A stretch of DNA of 41,071 nucleotides, taken from Enterocloster lavalensis (GTDB taxonomy: Bacteria; Bacillota; Clostridia; Lachnospirales; Lachnospiraceae). Positions 6,752 to 15,256 of the stretch are shown one piece after another. The stretch's first letter is position 1. Each line of letters begins with the position of its first letter. Both the position numbers and the translations under genes were made by a program. The stretch spans positions 471 to 41,541 of the forward strand of contig NZ_CABJCG010000030.1 of assembly GCF_902364025.1 (NCBI RefSeq). The letters are read 5' to 3'. The notes under the pieces are model-generated. The model ran no database searches. It had not been told where the DNA came from and was given only the letters and a program-made list of their open reading frames with translations.

Positions 6752-8815
6752 ATGTCTGAGAAAAAGGTATGTAAATCAATCTGTAGAATGTGTGGATCGG
6801 GATGCGGGATTGAAGTGCAGATTGAAGATAATAAACTGGTAAGAATCAGTGGAGATAAAGATAACCATATCAACCGCGGCCGCATCTGCATCAAGGGAAG
6901 CAGCGCGGTGACGTGGCTGGACTCCCCTGAGCGGTTAAGAAAACCTTTAAAGCGCACGGAAAACGGTTTTGTAGAAATTCCGCTGGAACAGGCAATGGAT
7001 GAGATTGCCGATAAAATCAAAGAATTGCAGGAAAAATATGGGAAACAGGCTGTAGCAGGATGGAAAGGAGAAGGAACCGGATTCGACCAGAACGAAGCAT
7101 TGATGAGACGTTTTAACAATGTGATCGGCTCCCCCAACTATTTCAGCAATAATACCCAGTGCAACAATGGCCGCTATGTCGCTTTCTATTTGAATTACGG
7201 CTGCTGGCCCCAGGCTGATTTCCGAAATACAAAGCTCGCGCTTTTCTGGGGAACCAACTCTCCGGCGGCGCATTCTTACTGGACCCAGGATCTGAACGAA
7301 GGCCGGGAAAAAGGGGCGAAATCCATCGTGATCGATGTCCGTTACAACGAGCAGGCAAGAATCGCCGATTTGTTCGTCCCGATCAAACCGGGTACGGATG
7401 CCGTCCTGGGATACTGCGTCATCAATCAGATGATCGAACGCAATCTTGTCAATATGGAATTCGTCGAGAAATTTACTGTTGGCTTCGATGAATTAAAGGA
7501 GTACGCAAAGCAGTTTACCAAGGAATTCGCTTCCAGGATTACAGGTGTGGAGGAAGCTGTGATTGATCAGATGGTCGACATGATCGAAGAGGCCGGCGAT
7601 CAGGTATGCAGCTGGCCCGGAACCGGCCTGGAGCATCAACGGAACGGCGTGTCCAACAGCCGCATTACCTCTCTGATCGACTGTCTTGTGGGTGCGGTGG
7701 ATCAAAAGGGCGGCATGCTCTTAACGGAGAACCACAAACGAAACGATCTCACACTCAATGATGAATTTGTCAGGGAATTGGAGCCCATCGGCCGCTCCAA
7801 ATATCCGATCATCGACTATTTCAAACGTGAGAGCCACACTTTGATGTTGATGGATACGATTCTTACTGGCAAATACGAAGGCAGAGACTATCCGTTCAAA
7901 GGTCTGATCATGACGGCGGCGGACCCGATGTTTACGGAAGCAAATACTTCCAAGACAAAGAAAGCACTGAGCAGCCTTGAATTGTTTGTGGTAAAAGACG
8001 TGATGATGACGGAGACGGCAAAGCTCGCCCATTATATCATTCCGGCGGCTTCTAATTTTGAACGGGACGAGATTTACTTCAACGGAATCGAACAGTCCTG
8101 CTACCTTGCGGCCAAGTGTATTGACAGCGGCCTGCAAACAGAGTATGAGTTTTTAAAAGGATTGGCGGACCGCCTGGGCGCAGGGGAATATTTCCCATGG
8201 AAGGATGAAAAAGAGCTGATCAACTACATCATGGAGCCCAGCGGATATGATTACGATTATCTGAAGGAGCATCCAAGCGGAGTCAGAGCCTGCCCGGTTC
8301 GCTACAAGAAGCACGAAGAACGCTTGGCACGAGGCGAAAAGCCGTTCCCGACTCCCACGGGAAAGATCGAGTTGTGTTCCACTGTTCTGGAAAAATTTGG
8401 TTACAAAGGAATTCCCACCATCGACGATCTCCCGGATTATGTCAAAGAGCCCGACCCGGAATATCCCTGGCCCTGTTCAACCGGCGCCAGAAAGGTATAC
8501 TATTTCCATGGCCGTTACCGCAACATTCCGCAGATTAAGAAAGCACACCCCCATGCCGAGGTGGAAATCCATGAGGAGGATGCCGAAAGCCTTGGACTGC
8601 AGGAAGGCGATATGGTGAAGGTCACCTCCAAGCAGGGCAGCATCACATTGCCGGTAAAGATCATGCAGCGCGGAACATTTGCCAAAGGCGCCGTTCAGAT
8701 CACACATGGATTTGCGGATGCAAATGCAAATCTATTGACCGACGATACGGACAGGTGTCCGATCAGTGGGTTCCCAGCGTTGAAATGTGTGAATGTGAGG
8801 ATTGAAAAAGCTTAA
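6752..8815 (+). CDS. Molybdopterin (bis-PGD) oxidoreductase, catalytic subunit
   Basis: 687 residues with the DMSO-reductase superfamily order. An N-terminal [4Fe-4S] motif (C11, C14, C18, C46 in CRMCGSGCG...GRICIKG) is followed by the Mo-bis-PGD region (ALFWGTNSPAAH, KGLIMTAADPMFTEAN) and the C-terminal aspartate-decarboxylase-like domain (EIHEEDAESLGLQEGDMVKVTSKQGSI). Cys137 in NNTQCNNGRY stands where the Mo ligand is expected, suggesting a Cys-ligated enzyme such as formate, thiosulfate/polysulfide or nitrate-type members. No Tat signal is seen, so it should be cytoplasmic. The substrate cannot be assigned. It may be a reductase fed through the FAD and ferredoxin proteins. Last gene of the operon. 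Confidence 0.87.
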   Translation: MSEKKVCKSICRMCGSGCGIEVQIEDNKLVRISGDKDNHINRGRICIKGSSAVTWLDSPERLRKPLKRTENGFVEIPLEQAMDEIADKIKELQEKYGKQAVAGWKGEGTGFDQNEALMRRFNNVIGSPNYFSNNTQCNNGRYVAFYLNYGCWPQADFRNTKLALFWGTNSPAAHSYWTQDLNEGREKGAKSIVIDVRYNEQARIADLFVPIKPGTDAVLGYCVINQMIERNLVNMEFVEKFTVGFDELKEYAKQFTKEFASRITGVEEAVIDQMVDMIEEAGDQVCSWPGTGLEHQRNGVSNSRITSLIDCLVGAVDQKGGMLLTENHKRNDLTLNDEFVRELEPIGRSKYPIIDYFKRESHTLMLMDTILTGKYEGRDYPFKGLIMTAADPMFTEANTSKTKKALSSLELFVVKDVMMTETAKLAHYIIPAASNFERDEIYFNGIEQSCYLAAKCIDSGLQTEYEFLKGLADRLGAGEYFPWKDEKELINYIMEPSGYDYDYLKEHPSGVRACPVRYKKHEERLARGEKPFPTPTGKIELCSTVLEKFGYKGIPTIDDLPDYVKEPDPEYPWPCSTGARKVYYFHGRYRNIPQIKKAHPHAEVEIHEEDAESLGLQEGDMVKVTSKQGSITLPVKIMQRGTFAKGAVQITHGFADANANLLTDDTDRCPISGFPALKCVNVRIEKA

Positions 8816-8834
8816 AAACGGTTATTGATTGAGA

Positions 8835-8876
8835 AACAGGCACGCAGATGGAACTGACTGCGTGCCTGTTTTTTTG
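8835..8876 (+). terminator. Rho-independent terminator of the ridA-Mo enzyme operon
   Basis: AACAGGCACGCAG (8835-8847) pairs with CTGCGTGCCTGTT (8858-8870) and is followed by a run of T residues. It begins 20 bases behind the Mo enzyme stop codon. Confidence 0.95.
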
Positions 8877-8930
8877 CTTCACGCGGCTTTGCCGTCAAGC
8901 CACGGTCCGGAGCGCCGTCACCCCTATTTC

Positions 8931-8959
8931 TTGCAATTAAAATAAAGCTTTGCTATACT
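8931..8959 (+). promoter_or_regulatory. Candidate promoter of the LysR gene
   Basis: TTGCAA (8931-8936), a 17-base spacer and TATACT (8954-8959) lie 86 bases before the LysR start codon. The rest of the 8877-9044 gap shows nothing further. Confidence 0.6.
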
Positions 8960-9044
8960 ATCAGCAGCGGCAAATTACCGGGATTGATTCGCCGTATCAT
9001 AAAAACGGATTGGGCGCCGCGCCCTAAGCGGCAGGTGAACACAT

Positions 9045-9914
9045 ATGAGAGACACGGATTGGATTATTCTGGACGAGCTTTACAAAAACCCCAACATCAC
9101 CAAGGTGGCGGCAAAGCTGTACATCACCCAGCCTACGCTGACCAAGCGGCTGCAGGCCATGGAGGAGGAATTTCAGGTCCGCATCGTAAACCGCAGCACA
9201 AAAGGCGTGGAATTTACGCCCGAGGGGGAATTTCTGGCCGGGCGGGCCAGGATATTTCTCAGCTTTATGAAGGAGACGGTGCGGGGCGTCGACGCTTTTA
9301 AGACCAGCGGCTGCGGCACGGTACGGCTGGCCTCCTCCTTCACCTTCAGCCGCCGCCAGCTGGCCGAAATCCTGATGGCCTACAAATCAGAACACCCCAA
9401 CATCAGCTTCGAGATCCAGAATCTCAGAAGCCACGAGCTGACCCGTCTGGTGGAAGAAGGGGAAGCCGACGGCGCGTTTGTGCGTGGAAACTACGAGGGC
9501 GGCATCAACCGCTGTCTGGTGCTGCGGGAACAGGCCTACGCCATTTCCAAAATCCCCATCGCCCTGGAGGAGCTGCCGGACCTGCCCATGCTGCACTGCC
9601 GGTTGAGCAATTATTCCCGATGGCTGCTGGACTCCTGGTGGCAGCACAATTTCAACCGCCCGCCGTCCATCGGGGCCACGGCAGAGGACGTGGACACCTG
9701 CTGCCAGCTGGCCTGCAAGGGGCTGGGCTACACCCTGAGCTTTATGACGGAGGAACAGCTGAAAAACCTGGGCGTCCACTCCCTTCTGCTCAAAGACGGT
9801 GAGGGCATGCCCCTGGTCCGGGAAACCTGGTTCGTCTATGACGGCAGGCGGGCGAAGCCGGATTACGTGACCGCGTTTATCGGATTTGTGGAGGAGCGGT
9901 ACTCCATTCAGTAA
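9045..9914 (+). CDS. LysR-family transcriptional regulator
   Basis: 289 residues. The N-terminal winged helix has the LysR pattern, with NPNITKVAAKLYITQPTLTK followed by RLQAMEEEFQVRIVNRSTKG and VEFTPEGEFLAGRA (residues about 14-70). The C-terminal substrate-binding region starts near GTVRLASSFTFSRRQLAEIL. GCAGGTG precedes the ATG at 9045. It lies upstream of, and in the same direction as, an esterase and a 2-hydroxycarboxylate transporter. A 33-base palindrome and a good promoter stand between, so control of these two genes is likely. The inducer may be the transported hydroxy acid; this is inference. Confidence 0.9.
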   Translation: MRDTDWIILDELYKNPNITKVAAKLYITQPTLTKRLQAMEEEFQVRIVNRSTKGVEFTPEGEFLAGRARIFLSFMKETVRGVDAFKTSGCGTVRLASSFTFSRRQLAEILMAYKSEHPNISFEIQNLRSHELTRLVEEGEADGAFVRGNYEGGINRCLVLREQAYAISKIPIALEELPDLPMLHCRLSNYSRWLLDSWWQHNFNRPPSIGATAEDVDTCCQLACKGLGYTLSFMTEEQLKNLGVHSLLLKDGEGMPLVRETWFVYDGRRAKPDYVTAFIGFVEERYSIQ

Positions 9915-9931
9915 GCAATACGCAATTTTCC

Positions 9932-9964
9932 CATGGCATCATTCGATTTTCGAATGGTGCCATG
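9932..9964 (+). promoter_or_regulatory. 33-base palindrome between LysR gene and esterase promoter
   Basis: CATGGCAtCATTCGA (9932-9946) pairs with TTCGAATGgTGCCATG (9949-9964) with one mismatch. It lies just upstream of the esterase promoter, the usual place of a LysR binding site. ATTTTAT follows, so it could alternatively act as a weak terminator of the LysR gene. Confidence 0.6.
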
Positions 9965-9976
9965 ATTTTATGCAAT

Positions 9977-10005
9977 TTTACTGCGGCGGGCGGATTGGCT
10001 ATAAT
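9977..10005 (+). promoter_or_regulatory. Candidate promoter of the esterase-2HCT transporter pair
   Basis: TTTACT (9977-9982), a 17-base spacer and TATAAT (10000-10005). The esterase start codon follows 34 bases later, after GGAGGAGGG. Confidence 0.6.
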
Positions 10006-10038
10006 CAGCTTATCGAAACTATTTGGAGGAGGGAAAGG

Positions 10039-10968
10039 ATGGATTACATATTGACTGAGGAGGACCGCCGCATGCTGGACCAGTGCCGGGAAAATGGCAT
10101 CGGCAAGGTGGTCAGTCAGGAGCTGCTGGACCTTTACCACGTGAAGCGTGAGGAGACCGTGACGATTTCCACAACTTACGGCCCCTGCAAGGCCAGCTTT
10201 TACTGGCCCGAGGAGGACAAAAGGCCGCTTCCGCTGTTCGTAAACGCACACGGCGGCGGGTTCGTGAAGGGGAAACGCCAGCAGGACATCGTATTTTCGC
10301 GCAACATCAGCAGCAGGCTGGGCTGCATCGTGATAGACGTGGACTACACCCCCGCGCCGGAGCTGCGCTTTCCGGGACAGATTTACCAGACCTACGAGGC
10401 CATCTGCTACGCGCTGGAGCACAGCGGAGAATGGAACATTGACCGGGACCGCGTGGCCATGGGCGGGCACAGCGCGGGGGGCAGTCTGACCGCCGGGGTG
10501 GCATTGCTGGCCGGACAGCGCGGGGATTTCAAGCTGCGGCTGCAAATCCTGGACTACGCCTGCTTAAACCTGTACGAGCCGGTGCAGCTGAAGCGGAACG
10601 CCTACGCCAATCCCAGGCTCACGCCGGAGCGCTCGGAGTTTTACAACCGCATGTATCTGACCCGGGAGGAGGACAAACTGAATCCTCTGGCCTCTCCCCT
10701 TCTGGCCCCGGACTCCATGATCCGCACGTCGCCGGAGACGCTGATCATCGTATGCGACAACGACTTCTTCTGCGATGAGGGACTGGCCTACGGCAAACGC
10801 CTGGCGGAAAACGGCGTGACCGTCACCATGAAAAACTTCATGGACAGCAGCCATGGGTTCGTGGTACAGCGGAAAGGGGAATTCGAGGCGGCGGAACGGC
10901 TGATTCTGCGCGCGCTGAAACATGCGTTTGATGAGACAAAAACGGAAGAAAATGGGGGAAATCAGTGA
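10039..10968 (+). CDS. Alpha/beta hydrolase fold-3 esterase (Aes-like)
   Basis: 309 residues. The hormone-sensitive-lipase-type oxyanion motif HGGGF is at 71-75 and the nucleophile elbow GHSAGG has Ser145. A late Asp (VCDNDFFCDEG) and the His in DSSHGF complete the triad. The family hydrolyses short-chain esters in the cytoplasm. ATG 10039 is chosen because GGAGGAGGG stands directly upstream; the longer frame begins inside the LysR gene. The stop overlaps the start of the transporter gene (TGATG), so the two are co-translated. Together they may import and de-esterify a carboxylic acid ester, which is inference. Confidence 0.88.
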   Translation: MDYILTEEDRRMLDQCRENGIGKVVSQELLDLYHVKREETVTISTTYGPCKASFYWPEEDKRPLPLFVNAHGGGFVKGKRQQDIVFSRNISSRLGCIVIDVDYTPAPELRFPGQIYQTYEAICYALEHSGEWNIDRDRVAMGGHSAGGSLTAGVALLAGQRGDFKLRLQILDYACLNLYEPVQLKRNAYANPRLTPERSEFYNRMYLTREEDKLNPLASPLLAPDSMIRTSPETLIIVCDNDFFCDEGLAYGKRLAENGVTVTMKNFMDSSHGFVVQRKGEFEAAERLILRALKHAFDETKTEENGGNQ

Positions 10969-12266
10969 TGGAGAAGGGAAAAAATTTAAATATTGCGGGG
11001 CTGCCCTGGTATCTGTGCCTGGGGGCGTGTGTTTTAGTATTTGTGGCTGCATACTCAGGAGCGCTGACCACGGATGTGGCGGGCGCGCTGGCCTTCGGCT
11101 GCGCGGTGTCTGCGCTCCTGTATGAGTTCGGCGAGCGGCTTCCCATCTGGAACAGCTACATTGGGGGCGGCCTTCTGATGGTGTTCTTCGGCACCGCGGT
11201 GCTGATCCAGTTCAATATTCTGCCTGATAAATACGCGGAGGCCATAGGCGAGGTGATCCAGGGATCTCCCAACCTGTTGAACATTTTCATTGTATTTCTG
11301 ATCACCGGCTCCATCCTGTCCCTGGACCGGAAAATTCTGCTCCAGTCCTTTGCGGGGTACATTCCGGCGATCCTGGGCGGCCTGGCCTGCGCCGTGCTGT
11401 TCGGTGTGATCGTGGGCGCGATCTTCGGCATCAGCCCTACCAACATTATCATCAAGTACGCGCTTCCTATTATGGGCGGCGGAAATGGAGCCGGCGCCGT
11501 ACCGCTGTCCCAAATCTACGAGGGGGCGACCGGTGAACCTGCAGCCAGCTACTACTCCCACGCCATCATTATCCTGACCATTGCCAATGTGATCTGCATC
11601 ATCGCGGGCGGACTGTTAAATAAGCTGGGAAGCATTAAAACCAGCCTGACCGGCGACAAGAAAACGCTGATGCGTAACGCCGGAACGCTGGCGAAAAAGG
11701 ACGAGAAGGTTGCCTCCGATACCGAGGACCTGCGCGGAGCATTTTTCCTGGCCCTGACCGCCTTCGCGGTGGGCAGCCTGTTCTCCAAGCGCATCCTGCC
11801 CTCCATCGCCGGGGCCCAGATCCACGCCTTCGCCTACACCATCCTGTTTGTGGTGATTCTGGCTGCCACCGGGATTGTACCCCGAAGCGTGTGCGCCGGC
11901 GCAAAACGGCTGCAGACCTTCATGATCGGCGTGTTCGGCATCCCCATGATGGTGGCAATGGGCGTTGATTTTGACCTGATGGAGCTGGCCAGCGCCTTAA
12001 GCCCGGTCAATCTGATCATCGCGGTGGCCGTGGTGCTGGGAGCCATCCTCGGCTCCGCCCTGGTGGGCTACCTGGTGGGCTTTTATCCCATCGACTCCGC
12101 AGTCACGGCGGGCCTTTGCATGGCCAACCGCGGCGGTTCCGGCGACATCGCCGTGCTGGGCGCTGCGGACCGCCTGGACCTGATCGCCTACGCCCAGCTC
12201 TCCAGCCGTATCGGAGGCGGAATCGTGCTGGTGGTGGCCAGCGTGGTGTTCTCATTTGCGCTGTGA
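10968..12266 (+). CDS. 2-hydroxycarboxylate transporter (CitS/MaeN family)
   Basis: 432 residues, mostly hydrophobic, about 11 membrane segments. Both re-entrant loop signatures of the 2HCT family are visible: PIMGGGNGAGAVPLSQIY in the first half and CMANRGGSGDIAVLGAADR in the second, ending in a QLSSRIGGGIVL segment. The family moves citrate, malate or lactate by Na+ symport or by exchange. A CitS-like substrate arginine may be the one in the RIGGG loop. The specific acid cannot be told. It is translationally coupled to the esterase gene. Confidence 0.9.
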   Translation: MEKGKNLNIAGLPWYLCLGACVLVFVAAYSGALTTDVAGALAFGCAVSALLYEFGERLPIWNSYIGGGLLMVFFGTAVLIQFNILPDKYAEAIGEVIQGSPNLLNIFIVFLITGSILSLDRKILLQSFAGYIPAILGGLACAVLFGVIVGAIFGISPTNIIIKYALPIMGGGNGAGAVPLSQIYEGATGEPAASYYSHAIIILTIANVICIIAGGLLNKLGSIKTSLTGDKKTLMRNAGTLAKKDEKVASDTEDLRGAFFLALTAFAVGSLFSKRILPSIAGAQIHAFAYTILFVVILAATGIVPRSVCAGAKRLQTFMIGVFGIPMMVAMGVDFDLMELASALSPVNLIIAVAVVLGAILGSALVGYLVGFYPIDSAVTAGLCMANRGGSGDIAVLGAADRLDLIAYAQLSSRIGGGIVLVVASVVFSFAL

Positions 12267-12318
12267 CAGCCTGCCGGCAGGATACGGCAGCGCTTTACAG
12301 ATAGACCCCTATTAAAAT

Positions 12319-12361
12319 GGAGCTGTGTTCCCGCTGAATCATCCAGCAGGAGCACAGCTCC
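12319..12361 (+). terminator. Terminator behind the 2HCT transporter
   Basis: GGAGCTGTG..CCCGCTG pairs with CAGCAGG..CACAGCTCC around a 7-base loop and is followed by GTCTTGTTG. The stem is strong but the T-run is poor. Confidence 0.65.
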
Positions 12362-12397
12362 GTCTTGTTGTGGTTATAAAGACGCCCGTGGGGCCGT

Positions 12398-12536
12398 CTC
12401 TACTCTTCCGCCGCCTGCTTCTTCTCCCCCGCCCGCAGCCGCGCCAGCGACACCGCGTCGATGATCAGCACGGTAGCGTCCGTGAAGCCGGTGGAAAAGT
12501 CCATGATGGCAAAGGAGTAAAATACCCAGAAAAAGG
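12398..12536 (-). pseudogene. Duplicated 3' fragment of the ygjV-like gene
   Basis: This 139-bp block is almost identical to 14172-14310, the 3' end of the complete ygjV-like gene, with about four differences. It encodes only the last part of the protein (from about GFTDATVLIIDAVSLARLR) and has no start. The two copies flank the AlbA-domain gene in direct orientation at an offset of exactly 1774 bases. It is a remnant, not a functional gene. Confidence 0.85.
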
Positions 12537-12563
12537 CGATATGGACAGATGTGATTCCAGCGA

Positions 12564-14033
12564 TTAGACCTGCTGCTCAGAGAATCTGTATTTTCCTCTT
12601 CCCTTTACCCGCTCAATCATTTCTCTGTTTTTCAGTTTTCGCATCAGCTCTGTTGCAGGCGTAGCCGTAAGCCCTGTTGCTTTCATAACATCAGCTCTAG
12701 CAAAAACAGTATCAAAGCCGAAATGCTGAAACATTTTCATAATGTTTTCTTTCGTTGGAGCGCTGACATTAAGATCTGCCACCATTACTTCAAAAGCCTG
12801 TTTTTTCTCTTGAAGATCTGTTTTTTCATCGATAAAGACCTGTTTTTTGTCTGCAAGACCTGTTTTTTCAATCGGGACACTATAATTCAAATTATAAAGT
12901 GTGACAAAAAATGATGTAGGTGTAGATCTGAAAAGCGGCTCTATTTCGTCGCGATAGTTCACAGCACGGCGATAATCAGCCTTGATTTTTCTGAAACCGC
13001 TGCCCCGGCGCTCCATGAAATGCATACGGCTGAAAATATCAGCGATTACGGGATTACGGCGCTTGGATGCCACATGATCGGTGTCAAGATTTTGTACGAT
13101 AGAACCATCGAACATTCCGCCGGGAGAATATATCTCCATGCGGTCATCGAAAATATCAATATGAACCTCGCTGCCGATTTCCATATAGTCGCGGTGGATC
13201 AATGCATTAACAAGCGCTTCATGTACTGCCTGTTCAGGATATTCCGGCATTTCCACTCTGCCCGTGCCTGTCTTTTTCCAACGCTTTTTTGTGTTGTTCT
13301 TTACGAACTCTATACCGTTTTGCAGGAGAGACACAAGCGATCCGCTGTATTCCTTATCATCTAACGCTTCCATTACGCCGGAGGCCTTATCCAATCCGTA
13401 CCAGCGTGTACAGAACAGACGAGAATGCCGCATCGGAGATTCATCCGCTAACAAGGCTCCTGCATTGGTTAATTTTCCGCTTTCGTCTGCCAGCTCAAAC
13501 GAAATAAAGTCTGAAGCTGTCAGCTCTGCCCCTGTTCTCATGCGATAGACAGAACGCAATTTTGTAAAAGAAAAATCCTGAAGCATATAAGAGGAAACAA
13601 CGCTATCATATGTCATATTCGCGCCCCGCAGAACAAGCCGCTTTAAAGCTGCGGCATCTGCAGGAACGCTTTCATTACCAATACGGACATAGGCAACATG
13701 ATTTCCGTCTGCAACGTAGTAATACGGTGTTTCCTGTCCAGGCAGAACTTTCAAGATAATAAAGTCTTTTTGGTCCTCGGTATGATTTTCCATGACCACT
13801 TGTGGAATAGGGTCCATTTTCGTCTTAATGATTTCGCTGATTTTTTCGGATATTCCCCGTGCATCCAAAAGGCCGACAAGAGCCCCATCATCGGACACAC
13901 CGAAAATCAAAGCTCCACCAATACCGTTTGCAAAAGTGCTCACGCTCTTCAACCAGCTTCTGGGTTTGCGTTCTTCCAGCATTTCCTTCTTGTCATACTC
14001 GGTAGCTTCACCAATAAAATCGGTTATTTTCAT
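12564..14033 (-). CDS. AlbA_2/Schlafen-type ATP-binding transcriptional regulator
   Basis: 489 residues. The N-terminal AlbA_2 (divergent AAA-4) domain is recognised from TEYDKKEMLEERKPRSWLKS followed by VSTFANGIGGALIFGVSDDG. The central ATP-dependent helicase-C-like (HATPase_c_4) part includes EAVHEALVNALIHRDY, in sequence EQAVHEALVNALIHRDYMEI, and MEIYSPGGMFDG. The C-terminus is a winged helix (RADVMKATGLTATPATELMR). Between them is a short KTxL.EKKQ repeat caused by imperfect DNA repeats near 12790-12870. Such proteins are usually called putative transcriptional regulators; their targets are unknown. Start ATG 14033 is preferred (GAGGTG seven bases upstream). The gene is enclosed by the ygjV duplication, which suggests it arrived as an insertion. 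Confidence 0.85.
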   Translation of the reverse strand: MKITDFIGEATEYDKKEMLEERKPRSWLKSVSTFANGIGGALIFGVSDDGALVGLLDARGISEKISEIIKTKMDPIPQVVMENHTEDQKDFIILKVLPGQETPYYYVADGNHVAYVRIGNESVPADAAALKRLVLRGANMTYDSVVSSYMLQDFSFTKLRSVYRMRTGAELTASDFISFELADESGKLTNAGALLADESPMRHSRLFCTRWYGLDKASGVMEALDDKEYSGSLVSLLQNGIEFVKNNTKKRWKKTGTGRVEMPEYPEQAVHEALVNALIHRDYMEIGSEVHIDIFDDRMEIYSPGGMFDGSIVQNLDTDHVASKRRNPVIADIFSRMHFMERRGSGFRKIKADYRRAVNYRDEIEPLFRSTPTSFFVTLYNLNYSVPIEKTGLADKKQVFIDEKTDLQEKKQAFEVMVADLNVSAPTKENIMKMFQHFGFDTVFARADVMKATGLTATPATELMRKLKNREMIERVKGRGKYRFSEQQV

Positions 14034-14171
14034 TATCCGGCACCTCATTCCTGCCCGCTATCAGCATGATTCTTTGTCCGCTTAAACATTGTACAGCTGC
14101 TTACATCTCGGACTGCCAAATACAGTGCTTGGACGGCTTGCGCCAAAGTCGCGCCCTTGTATTTCTCCACC

Positions 14172-14310
14172 CTCTACTCTTCCGCCGCCTGCTTCTTTTC
14201 CCCCGCCCGCAGCCGCGCCAGCGACACCGCGTCGATGATCAGCACGGTAGCGTCCGTGAAGCCGGTGGAAAAGTCCATGATGGCAAAGGAGTAGAATACC
14301 CAGAGGAAGG
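14172..14310. repeat. Right copy of the 139-bp direct repeat
   Basis: It matches 12398-12536 at a fixed offset of 1774 bases and covers the stop codon and 3' end of the intact ygjV-like gene. See the left copy for details. Confidence 0.9.
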
Positions 14311-14698
14311 TGTTCACAAAAATGCTGCATTTGACCGCCTTGATCTCTTTGACGTAGTGGCAGCAAATCGTATACTCTACGGTGGCGACCACCGGAATCA
14401 GTCCGATCAGGCCGCGGTTGTTGGCCCAGACTCCGAATACTACCACCAATACCAGAAACAGGACCATCAGGTTCTGGTTGAATTTGTCCTTAGACACCAG
14501 GTAATTCCTGGTCGCGGAGAGCGCCAGCGTAGTGATTCCGGACCAGGAGCCGAAAAATATAGAGGCCACGCACAAAAGCGCGCACTCCACCGCCTGGAGC
14601 AGAAATACCCTGTGCCGGTCGTTGACACAGCAACTGGCCGCCATAAAAAGGGCGGCCACGAAAGAAATACTATTTCCAATGATCAGATTTGTCGTCAT
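14174..14698 (-). CDS. YgjV-family inner membrane protein
   Basis: 174 residues with about six membrane helices, matching the Imp-YgjV family in length and pattern (LIIGNSISFVAALFMAASCC, FGSWSGITTLALSATRNYLV, GVWANNRGLIGLIPVVATVE). The function of the family is not established. ATG 14698 is chosen because GGGGGA lies upstream; the ATG at 14716 lacks a site. The last 139 bp are duplicated at 12398-12536. Confidence 0.75.
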   Translation of the reverse strand: MTTNLIIGNSISFVAALFMAASCCVNDRHRVFLLQAVECALLCVASIFFGSWSGITTLALSATRNYLVSKDKFNQNLMVLFLVLVVVFGVWANNRGLIGLIPVVATVEYTICCHYVKEIKAVKCSIFVNTFLWVFYSFAIMDFSTGFTDATVLIIDAVSLARLRAGEKKQAAEE

Positions 14699-14796
14699 AT
14701 TGATTTGTTCCCCCATCCATATCGATCATTTACGCCTGCCGCGACGCGGCCTGCGCAAACCATCTTCTACCAGTTTACGTGGCTGGACGGGTTCTG

Positions 14797-15003
14797 TCAA
14801 TATGGGAACGGTTGAGTTTCTGTAGTTTGGTCCGCAGTTTCCAGGCTTACCCGTTCAGTCAATCGCTGAATTTGCGGTTTGATATCATTTACGATGTCCA
14901 GCTTAATAACGCGGATATCATCCTTAATTGGCTGTAAAGCTGAGCTTAACTTAACATCCATTAGCCGATAAATTGCTAACAAATCGCCACTGGTTAATTC
15001 CAT
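14797..15003 (-). CDS. Small coiled-coil hypothetical protein
   Basis: 68 residues starting at ATG 15003 behind GGGAGG. It begins MELTSGDLLAIYRLMDVKLS and continues with a heptad-like amphipathic helix (PIKDDIRVIKLDIVNDIKPQ and IQRLTERVSLE). Short proteins of this kind, with several xxIKxDI repeats, are frequent in Lachnospiraceae and have no assigned role. I do not recognise a function. It lies 98 bases upstream of the ygjV-like gene and could be co-transcribed with it. Confidence 0.6.
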   Translation of the reverse strand: MELTSGDLLAIYRLMDVKLSSALQPIKDDIRVIKLDIVNDIKPQIQRLTERVSLETADQTTETQPFPY

Positions 15004-15104
15004 TCTCTCACTACCTCCCACCGTTATATTGCATAGCCTCATTTTACCATAGTCAGGCTGCAGCATCTATTCCATTGTTACTTAATTAAACGCCCAAAAT
15101 ACAA

Positions 15105-15204
15105 GGAATCCCCTTCCTTTCTGATGTAAAAATTTAATCACCACAATCAAATCTTACGAAACAAAAAGAAGGAGATTCCCTATGTCAGATTTTATCTTTT
15201 TCTA
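15105..15204 (+). other. Inverted repeat covering the ribosome site of a seven-codon frame
   Basis: GGAATCCCCTTCCTTT (15105-15120) pairs with AAAGAAGGAGATTCC (15165-15179), apart from one G-U pair and one bulge. The right arm contains AAGGAG, and seven bases later a frame of seven codons (MSDFIFF) ends in TAG at 15204. It could be the broken end of an insertion sequence or a long-looped terminator for the minus-strand operon. Apart from this and a 6-bp GGCTGC/GCAGCC stem near 15213-15230, I see nothing in 15004-15256. Confidence 0.4.
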
Positions 15205-15256
15205 GCAATCGCCTGCAGGCTGCGCCAGCAGCCCATTACATTCAAACTAAACTTTC

